Source: JBDTMC01 sp039934475
Lineage (GTDB): Bacteria > Acidobacteriota > Terriglobia > Bryobacterales > Bryobacteraceae
Reading direction: 5' to 3'
NCBI GenBank assembly: GCA_039934475.1
Contig: JBDTMC010000420.1
Coordinates: 1-6,968, forward strand
Length of the DNA stretch: 6,968 nt
Every line of letters begins with the position of its first letter. Within the stretch, counting starts at the first letter, position 1. This document shows positions 1-4,683 of the stretch, one piece after another. The notes below the pieces were generated by a model, which was not told the origin of the DNA, searched no databases, and saw only the letters and a program-made list of their open reading frames with translations. The position numbers and the translations under genes are program-made.

Positions 1-2305
1 CAGTGAGATTCTCTGCGCAAGCCACTTGATCGGGGAAGACGGCTGCCAGCAGATCGTCCGCTCGCATCCGTTGGATCGGCGGCGGCACTCTGCGCCCGCC
101 CATCATACGCGGCAGCACCAGCGCACGACCGGCATTCCATCGCCAGCGCGAATTGAACATCGGTGAGGCCAGCACCGCCTGCCGCAGTACGTCTTCCACC
201 GTGTTGGGGTTCAAGAACGCAAAAACCAGGTCGAGAGGGAACGAATGATGCTCGCCTAAAGAGAGCACCAAACCGTTGTCTGTCGCGGCGGCCTGCAGTT
301 CGAAGTTGAATGTACGGCAAAAGCGCTTGCGTAGGGCAAGGCCCCATGCCTTCGTAACGCGGGCGCCAAACGGCGCATGCAGGATCAGTTGCATGCCACC
401 TGCTTCGTCGAAGAAACGCTCCGCGATCACCGTGTCTCCGGAAGGCAGCGCGCCCAAGGCCTGGGTACCCGCGATCACATAGGCTACTACCTGTACGCCG
501 CCACTTTCGGGAATGCCGCACTCTTCCGCCAACAGCCGCACGGCGTCCTTCGGATTGCCCTCCACATTCGCCCGCAACTGCGATACGGCGGCAGACAGTT
601 CCAATGACCGTCCCGGCGCTTCACCAATCCAGAACGGAACCGAAGGCGCGGCGCCGCCCGCATCCTCCACCCGCACCCGTGCCGGTTCCACGCGCTTGAT
701 ACGCCATGAATGGGTGCCCAGCAGGAACACGTCGCCGGCCATACTCTCAATGGCGAAGTCCTCATGCACGCTGCCAATGATCTTATTATCCGGTTCCACC
801 ACCACGGCGTAGTCGGCATTTTCGGGGATAGCGCCACCGGAGGTGATGGCCGCCAGGCGCGCTCCGCGTCGTCCGCGAATCACGCCATTCACCTGGTCGC
901 GATGCAGCAGCGCACCGGAGCGCCCGCGCGAGGTGGCCACGCCCTCGGAAAGCATCGTCACCACATCGTCGAAGTCCTTGCGCTCCAACTCACGATAAGG
1001 CCAGGCAGCACGCGCCAGTTCGAACAATTCAGTTTCGGAACAAGGCCGGCATGCGGCTTCGGCCACAATCTGCTGCGCCAAAACATCAAGCGCATTCAGA
1101 GGGATCTCCAGGCGCTCCAGATCGCCAGTTCGAATGGACCGGATCAGCGCTCCACATTCGATCAACTCGTCGCGCGTCGTGGGAAAGAGCCGGCCCTTGG
1201 GAATCGCGCCCACCCAATGCCCGCTGCGTCCGATTCGCTGCAACGCAGCAGCCACCGAGCGCGGCGAACCGATCTGGCACACCAGATCCACGGTGCCGAT
1301 ATCGATGCCCATCTCGAGTGACGCCGTCGCCACTACGGCCCGAATCTCGCCCTTTTTCAACCGCGATTCGGCTTCAAACCGCAGCGCGCGCGCCAGGCTG
1401 CCGTGATGCGGCAAGACCGCGCCTGGGCCCAGGTGCGCTTCCAAGGCGTGCGAAACACGCTCCGCCAGCCGCCGTGTGTTCACGAAGACGAGGGTAGTAT
1501 GGTGTTCGCCAATCAACGTGGCGATACGGCCCTGAATCTCCGCCCACAGTTCATTGCTCGCAATCGGCCCGAACTCGTCGTTGGGAATCTCCACTGCGAG
1601 GTCCATCGGCCGGCGGTCGCCCACATTGACGATGTGGGTTTTCGGTCCCAGGTAGCGGCCCACTTCTTCGATAGGCTTGACTGTGGCAGACAGTCCGATC
1701 CGTTGCAAGCGCCGGCCTGCCAGTTCGTCCAGGCGCGCCAGCGACAATGCGAGGTGGCTGCCGCGTTTGTCGTCGACAATGGCGTGGATCTCATCCACGA
1801 TCACCGTGCGCGCTGTTTGTAGCACTTTGCGCGAGCCCTCTGCCGTCAGCAGGATAAACAGGGACTCGGGTGTAGTCACCAAAATGTGCGGCGGATGCTT
1901 GAGGGTCTGTCGCCTTTCCCACGCCGGCGTATCCCCTGTTCGAACCGTCGTCCGGATGGACTGCATCGGGATTCCGCGCTCTTCGGCTAGCGCGTAGATC
2001 TCAGCCAGCGGCGATTCGAGGTTGCGTTGGATGTCGTTGCTGAGCGCCTTCAATGGCGAAACGTAGACGGCCAATGTTTCGTCGGGCAGTGTGCCCTCCA
2101 CCGCCCGCCGCACCAGACGGTCGAGCGTGATTAAAAAGGCGGCCAATGTTTTGCCCGATCCGGTGGGTGCAGAGATCAGGGTGTCTTCACCCTTGGCGAT
2201 GGATTGCCACCCTTGCAACTGTGGCTCAGTGGGTACACCGAAGCGAGCCTGAAACCAAGCGCGTATGAGAGGGTGAAATTCGCCCCACGGCATAGTGGTT
2301 ACCAT
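1..2305 (-). CDS. lhr: Lhr-family DEAD/DEAH-box ATP-dependent helicase (C-terminus outside window)
   Basis: Superfamily 2 nucleic-acid helicase of the Lhr family, cytoplasmic, thought to act in DNA repair or on RNA:DNA hybrids by ATP-driven 3'-5' translocation. The frame stays open from the ATG at 2305 to the window edge, about 768 codons. Motif I (Walker A) is APTGSGKT at residues 46-53, motif II is DEIH at 171-174, motif III is SAT at 206-208, and motif VI is QRIGRSGH at 356-363. After the two RecA-like domains come the winged-helix region and the Lhr-specific beta-barrel region, with an FGARV signature at 646-650. The last visible residues match the part of Lhr-Core close to its end, so at least ~60-100 residues are missing; a long E. 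coli-like Lhr (~1,500 residues) cannot be excluded. The start is not certain: no Shine-Dalgarno sequence precedes the ATG at 2305, and a second ATG lies four codons on at 2293. No frameshift is seen. The operon-type, ligase-associated relative is less likely, given the beta-barrel region. Confidence 0.93.
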   Translation of the reverse strand, partial: MVTTMPWGEFHPLIRAWFQARFGVPTEPQLQGWQSIAKGEDTLISAPTGSGKTLAAFLITLDRLVRRAVEGTLPDETLAVYVSPLKALSNDIQRNLESPLAEIYALAEERGIPMQSIRTTVRTGDTPAWERRQTLKHPPHILVTTPESLFILLTAEGSRKVLQTARTVIVDEIHAIVDDKRGSHLALSLARLDELAGRRLQRIGLSATVKPIEEVGRYLGPKTHIVNVGDRRPMDLAVEIPNDEFGPIASNELWAEIQGRIATLIGEHHTTLVFVNTRRLAERVSHALEAHLGPGAVLPHHGSLARALRFEAESRLKKGEIRAVVATASLEMGIDIGTVDLVCQIGSPRSVAAALQRIGRSGHWVGAIPKGRLFPTTRDELIECGALIRSIRTGDLERLEIPLNALDVLAQQIVAEAACRPCSETELFELARAAWPYRELERKDFDDVVTMLSEGVATSRGRSGALLHRDQVNGVIRGRRGARLAAITSGGAIPENADYAVVVEPDNKIIGSVHEDFAIESMAGDVFLLGTHSWRIKRVEPARVRVEDAGGAAPSVPFWIGEAPGRSLELSAAVSQLRANVEGNPKDAVRLLAEECGIPESGGVQVVAYVIAGTQALGALPSGDTVIAERFFDEAGGMQLILHAPFGARVTKAWGLALRKRFCRTFNFELQAAATDNGLVLSLGEHHSFPLDLVFAFLNPNTVEDVLRQAVLASPMFNSRWRWNAGRALVLPRMMGGRRVPPPIQRMRADDLLAAVFPDQVACAENLT

Positions 2306-2334
2306 TGTCGCGCAAGTGTCAATCGCGGGATACT
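2305..2334 (+). promoter_or_regulatory. Possible promoter for the TerC-family gene
   Basis: A -35-like TTGTCG (2305-2310) is separated by 18 bp from a -10-like GATACT (2329-2334). Each matches the sigma-70 consensus at four of six positions. It would start transcription near 2341, about 48 nt before the TerC-family ATG. It overlaps the first codon of lhr, so the two divergent genes would share this short region. A perfect TTGACA also occurs on the minus strand (2322-2317), but no -10 follows it at the right distance before lhr. Confidence 0.3.
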
Positions 2335-2388
2335 GGTGTCTGGTCGCCTAGACCATGCTGCGGCCGCGAGCGGATCCGTGGCGGCAGA

Positions 2389-3072
2389 ATGAATTTCCAC
2401 ATCCTCTTTGATGTTCTCGCGATCGTCGTCATCGATCTGCTGCTAGCAGGCGACAATGCCGTAGTGATCGCGCTTGCGGTGAAGTCCTTGCCCCCTCGGG
2501 AACGACGGCTGGGTATCGGAATGGGCGCGGGACTTGCGGTGGTACTGCGAATCGGCCTGACATTTTTTGCGTCGCAGTTGCTGCAGATGGAATTCATCAA
2601 GCTGGTGGGCGGCGCCTTGATCCTCTGGATTGCCGTGAAGCTATTGGCCGACGCGGCTCAGGGTGACCCGGACAGCGTGCGCGAGGCGACTTCCATCTGG
2701 CAGGCCATGTGGTACATCGTTATTGCCGACGTAACAATGTCCACCGACAACATCCTCGCCGTGGCGGGCACTTCGAAGGGTAACGTCTGGCTTTTAATTT
2801 TCGGGCTCGGCCTGAGCATTCCATTTGTGGTTCTTACCAGCAGCCTGCTGGCGCGCATTATGGATCGCTGGCCCTTCATTGTATGGGTGGGCGCCGCGAT
2901 TCTGGGCCGCGTGGGTGGCGAGATGATGATTCAGGATCCGTGGATTCAACGCCACTTCGACCCACCGCGTTGGTTTGAAATCGGTGGACAGATCTTCTTC
3001 ACTGTGGCTGTGTTGACGGCCGGTTGGGTGGCGTCGCGCCGTGCGGCGCTAGTCTCTCAACGCATCACGTAG
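2389..3072 (+). CDS. TerC family integral membrane protein (YjbE/YkoY type), probable metal exporter
   Basis: A 227-residue, very hydrophobic inner-membrane protein. The family signature is visible twice, as expected from its internal duplication: an acidic motif in helix 1 (D16, then GDN at 21-23) and its partner in the second half (AD at 113-114, then STDN at 118-121). Roughly seven hydrophobic segments can be drawn, including about 5-30, 42-66, 70-87, 104-127, 131-150, 158-173 and 190-210. Members of this family (YjbE, YkoY, Alx/MntP-like context) are linked to manganese efflux and to metal loading of secreted enzymes; the old name refers to tellurite resistance. Length fits YjbE (about 220-230 residues). 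I chose the ATG at 2389 because the frame upstream encodes a basic, Cys-rich, non-membrane stretch with no family character. The ribosome binding site is weak (GGCGGC about 5 nt upstream). The gene stands alone, divergent from lhr. The metal specificity is inferred from the family, not shown here. Confidence 0.9.
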   Translation: MNFHILFDVLAIVVIDLLLAGDNAVVIALAVKSLPPRERRLGIGMGAGLAVVLRIGLTFFASQLLQMEFIKLVGGALILWIAVKLLADAAQGDPDSVREATSIWQAMWYIVIADVTMSTDNILAVAGTSKGNVWLLIFGLGLSIPFVVLTSSLLARIMDRWPFIVWVGAAILGRVGGEMMIQDPWIQRHFDPPRWFEIGGQIFFTVAVLTAGWVASRRAALVSQRIT

Positions 3073-3114
3073 ACGCGAACCGGAAACGTGGCGCCGCTAT
3101 CCAGCAGGGCATGG

Positions 3115-3158
3115 GCAGCCTCTGCGGCGAGGAAAGGCTGCGGCTCAAATTTCTTTTT
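3115..3158 (+). terminator. Possible terminator after the TerC-family gene
   Basis: A perfect 7-bp stem, GCAGCCT (3115-3121) with AGGCTGC (3135-3141), has a 13-nt loop and begins 43 nt after the TerC stop. A T-rich run lies at 3150-3158 (TTTCTTTTT), but 8 nt separate it from the stem, more than in a classic intrinsic terminator. A smaller hairpin (CTCAAA 3144-3149 with TTTGAG 3156-3161) overlaps that run. Confidence 0.35.
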
Positions 3159-3284
3159 GAGGCGCGAACGCGAGGATCGGGCTGTGAGAATTAGTGCCGA
3201 TTTGGCAAATAATTTCGTCCTCTCAGCGCATGACGGCCAATACTGCGAAGGTTATTGCGAATATCGATGAGTTCCACTGGAAGA

Positions 3285-3443
3285 TCATCGAGCCGGCACA
3301 GAGCGAGCCGCGATAGGTCCGCCGGGCTGCGATACGGCGGAGAGGCGATTCACATAAGTGCTTGTATTTCCAAACAAATGCACGCTGGAGAGGAAGAAGT
3401 TCGCACGCCCTGCATAGCGCTCGCGCGAAGCGTCGTAGTCCAT
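3285..3443 (-). CDS. Small ORF of unknown function, doubtful
   Basis: A 52-codon frame from an ATG at 3443 to a TGA at 3285. The product is unrecognised. It starts MDYDASRERY, has an aromatic and hydrophobic centre around residues 16-31 (NFFLSSVHLF and onward), and ends with a basic, proline-containing tail. It has no transmembrane helix of full length and no known motif. The composition is more protein-like than that of the other frames here and the third codon positions are moderately G+C-rich (roughly two thirds). Against it: no Shine-Dalgarno sequence precedes the ATG, the frame stays open upstream through the hairpin at 3455-3475, and no promoter is visible. It could be a decayed remnant of a longer gene or a chance frame. 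Confidence 0.22.
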   Translation of the reverse strand: MDYDASRERYAGRANFFLSSVHLFGNTSTYVNRLSAVSQPGGPIAARSVPAR

Positions 3444-3454
3444 CGCACCATTTG

Positions 3455-3475
3455 CCCGGGGTGCCTGACACCGGG
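3455..3475. repeat. REP-like GC-rich hairpin
   Basis: GGTG (3460-3463), loop CCTGA, CACC (3469-3472) form a short stem. CCC (3455-3457) and GGG (3473-3475) extend it across a two-base bulge; an alternative register pairs CCCGG with CCGGG. The core GGTGCCTGACACC resembles intergenic palindromes I recall from acidobacterial genomes, but only one copy occurs in this window, so repeat status is inferred. Confidence 0.3.
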
Positions 3476-3506
3476 ATATAGCGCCATTCCTTCCTTGAAA
3501 ACATGG

Positions 3507-3535
3507 TTCACTTCGACAAATTCGGACCTGATAAT
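3507..3535 (+). promoter_or_regulatory. Probable sigma-70-type promoter of the RRM gene
   Basis: TTCACT (3507-3512) and GATAAT (3530-3535) are separated by exactly 17 bp. The -10 matches consensus at five of six positions and the -35 at four of six. The predicted start near 3542 leaves a leader of about 146 nt, which holds the hairpins described for 3542-3687. This is the best promoter-like sequence in the window, judged by eye. Confidence 0.5.
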
Positions 3536-3541
3536 GGGGGA

Positions 3542-3687
3542 ACTTCTAGGACTTTTGGTGATGGTACCATGTAGAAAGGTTTCCTACCCAGGGAAACCTC
3601 CGGCTAGCTAACTCTCGTCCTTTCCTTGGTGTTTGGGTGAGTAGCGAACGGAATAGGACTGCGTGGTGGCAGTCTAAGGAGTGATAG
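3542..3687 (+). promoter_or_regulatory. Structured 5' leader of the RRM gene, candidate translational switch
   Basis: Hairpin A: AGGTTTCC (3577-3584) pairs perfectly with GGAAACCT (3592-3599), loop 7 nt. Hairpin B: GTCCTTTCC (3617-3625) pairs with GGAATAGGAC (3650-3659), nine pairs with one bulged T, loop 24 nt. Hairpin C: GACTGC (3657-3662) pairs with GCAGTC (3669-3674), loop 6 nt, ending next to the Shine-Dalgarno sequence. B and C share 3657-3659, so both cannot form fully. In a third state, TCCTTGG (3623-3629) pairs with CTAAGGA (3674-3680), seven pairs with one G-U, covering the Shine-Dalgarno and breaking both B and C. A perfect 10-bp palindrome lies at 3561-3570. RNA-binding and cold-induced genes are often controlled through such leaders, but no energies were computed and the role is inferred. 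Confidence 0.4.
3675..3681 (+). promoter_or_regulatory. Strong ribosome binding site of the RRM gene
   Basis: TAAGGAG lies six bases before the ATG at 3688. It is the only textbook Shine-Dalgarno sequence in the window and fixes the start of the RRM gene. It sits directly after hairpin C of the leader and can pair with upstream TCCTT-containing sequence. Confidence 0.85.
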
Positions 3688-4086
3688 ATGACCAATATAT
3701 TCGTAGGCAACCTGTCCTACCAAACTACCCAGGAAGACTTGGAGGGAGCGTTCTCCGCTTACGGTGCTGTAGAGCGTGTTAGCATCGTCCGCGACAGAGA
3801 TACCGGGCAGTCCCGAGGGTTTGCCTTTGTGGAAATGACTAATCCCAGCGAAGCGGCCAATGCGATTAATGGCATGAATGGCCGTGAAGTGAATGGGCGT
3901 GCGCTGAATGTCAACGAAGCCCGTCCTCGCGAAGAGCGCGGCGGCTTCGGTGGCGGCGGCGGTGGTGGCCGTAGCTCCGGTGGCGGCGGCGGTGGTGGCC
4001 GCGGCGGACGTGGTGGCGGCGGTGGTGGTGGTGGCTTCGGTGGCGGTGGTGGCGGCGGCGGTGGCCGTCGCGAGTCCCGCTGGTAA
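3688..4086 (+). CDS. Glycine-rich RNA-binding protein with one RRM domain
   Basis: A 132-residue cytoplasmic RNA-binding protein. The single RRM fills residues 2-80: RNP2 is IFVGNL (4-9) and RNP1 is RGFAFVEM (43-50). The aromatic residues F5, F45 and F47 that stack on RNA bases are all present. A tail from about 85 to 126 is nearly pure glycine with a few R, S and F residues, and ends RRESRW. This is the bacterial counterpart of the cyanobacterial Rbp and plant glycine-rich RNA-binding proteins, which are often cold-induced and act as RNA chaperones; a cold role here is inferred. The start is set by TAAGGAG at 3675-3681. Glycine codons in the tail are GGC and GGT almost alone, giving an internal 30-bp tandem repeat. 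The gene is a single transcription unit with its own promoter, structured leader and terminator-like hairpin. Large frames on the opposite strand (poly-Pro, poly-Thr/Ala, His/Arg) are mirror images of the glycine tract. Confidence 0.93.
   Translation: MTNIFVGNLSYQTTQEDLEGAFSAYGAVERVSIVRDRDTGQSRGFAFVEMTNPSEAANAINGMNGREVNGRALNVNEARPREERGGFGGGGGGGRSSGGGGGGGRGGRGGGGGGGGFGGGGGGGGGRRESRW
3946..4001 (+). repeat. 30-bp tandem repeat within the glycine tail
   Basis: A 24-base identical stretch occurs at 3948-3971 and again at 3978-4001, a period of 30 bp (ten codons: one F or S codon, seven Gly, then Arg and Ser or Gly). Shorter, less exact copies continue to about 4065. The in-frame period means copy changes would lengthen or shorten the tail without a frameshift. 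Confidence 0.75.
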
Positions 4087-4117
4087 GCACAATCACGACT
4101 TCCGGCAACAATTGAGA

Positions 4118-4169
4118 AGACCGGGTAATCGGCCCTTCGAGACAACTCGACGGCCTGCCCGGTCTCTTT
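4118..4169. terminator. Long hairpin, likely terminator of the RRM gene
   Basis: AGACCGGG (4118-4125) pairs perfectly with CCCGGTCT (4158-4165). Nested inside are GGCC (4131-4134) with GGCC (4152-4155) and TCGAG (4137-4141) with CTCGA (4146-4150), so the whole forms one extended rod. A short pyrimidine run (CTTT, then CGCTTT) follows instead of a clean T-tract, so termination may be partial. The structure ends 32 nt after the RRM stop begins and 22 nt before the next gene. Confidence 0.6.
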
Positions 4170-4191
4170 CGCTTTCGATTACAGTAAGGGG

Positions 4192-4683
4192 ATGAGTTCC
4201 CCGCTTCAAGCCGATGGTGCGTCCAGCTTACTTCGCCATACGCTGGCGACACTAGCCTATCGCGCGCGCAAGCCCCTACTGTGTGTGCCGGCTGGGTTTG
4301 CGACCTACCGCCCCGCGGTGGGAACCCGCAGCCCGGGTGAAATCCTTGCGCACATCGGCGATCTACTTGACTGGGCCTTGTCTATTGTGGACGACAAGGT
4401 GGAATGGCATGACTCCACACCTCTTTCCTGGGGCGACGAGGTGGCGCGATTCTATGCCGCAATGCAAGCTCTTGACGAGCGTCTTGTCTCACCCCCGCCT
4501 GGACTTCCTGTCGACAAAATATTTCAGGGACCCATCGCCGACGCACTGACTCATATCGGTCAGATTTCGATGTTACGCCGCATGGCGGGGAGCGCCGTGC
4601 GCGGCGAGAGCTACTTCCGCGCCGATATCAGCGCGGGCAAGGTCGGGCCGGAGCAGCCCGCCCCGGTGAGAGAGTTCGATTAA
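4192..4683 (+). CDS. DinB-like four-helix-bundle protein (DinB/YfiT superfamily)
   Basis: A 163-residue soluble protein with the helix pattern of the DinB/YfiT metal-binding superfamily, whose members include thiol transferases and many damage-induced proteins of unknown substrate. H54 lies in EILAHIGDLLDWAL, the usual first ligand position. H121 lies in ALTHIGQISMLRR, matching the conserved H-x-GQ of the last helix. The usual His four residues before it is D117 here, so the metal site would be His-Asp-His or altered. The ATG at 4192 is the first start after an in-frame stop at 4126. AAGGGG abuts the ATG with no spacer, too close for a normal Shine-Dalgarno, so translation may be near-leaderless. 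The stop overlaps the stop of the convergent hydrolase gene. Family assignment is by pattern; the reaction and substrate are unknown. Confidence 0.7.
   Translation: MSSPLQADGASSLLRHTLATLAYRARKPLLCVPAGFATYRPAVGTRSPGEILAHIGDLLDWALSIVDDKVEWHDSTPLSWGDEVARFYAAMQALDERLVSPPPGLPVDKIFQGPIADALTHIGQISMLRRMAGSAVRGESYFRADISAGKVGPEQPAPVREFD

Larger units (their letters stand above)
3073..3506. other. Gene-poor stretch between the TerC-family and RRM genes
   Basis: No convincing gene is seen in about 430 bp. What it holds: a possible terminator at 3115-3158, a weak 52-codon minus-strand frame at 3285-3443, and a REP-like hairpin at 3455-3475. The remaining short frames on both strands are not recognisable, lack ribosome binding sites and contradict one another. 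Confidence 0.5.

Noticed and set aside
710..1321. A 203-codon plus-strand frame, and several other 60-150-codon frames across 276-1997
   Set aside because: They lie antisense to the lhr gene, whose helicase motifs are all in one uninterrupted minus-strand frame. They show no recognisable family and look like shadows of G+C-rich coding sequence.
2305..2388. Upstream ATG at 2305 for the TerC-family gene
   Set aside because: The extra 28 residues are basic and Cys-rich with no membrane character, and the family begins at the helix that starts at the ATG at 2389.
2306..2388. yybP-ykoY manganese riboswitch upstream of the TerC-family gene
   Set aside because: Only 83 bp are available, and I could not find the paired-helix layout or conserved loop sequences of that riboswitch.
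3057..3240. Minus-strand open frame of about 55 codons ending in FPVRVYVMR
   Set aside because: It looks somewhat protein-like at its end but has no in-frame ATG, GTG or TTG near its beginning, starts after a stop, and overlaps the end of the TerC-family gene. At most a gene remnant; family not recognised.
3230..3316. A 28-codon plus-strand ORF starting MTANTAKVIANIDEF
   Set aside because: No ribosome binding site or promoter, very short, and it overlaps the competing minus-strand frame at 3285-3443.
3604..4145. Minus-strand frames of 128-162 codons rich in Pro, Thr/Ala or His/Arg opposite the RRM gene
   Set aside because: They are mirror images of the glycine-codon repeat. The RRM frame has clear RNP1 and RNP2 motifs and a strong ribosome binding site.
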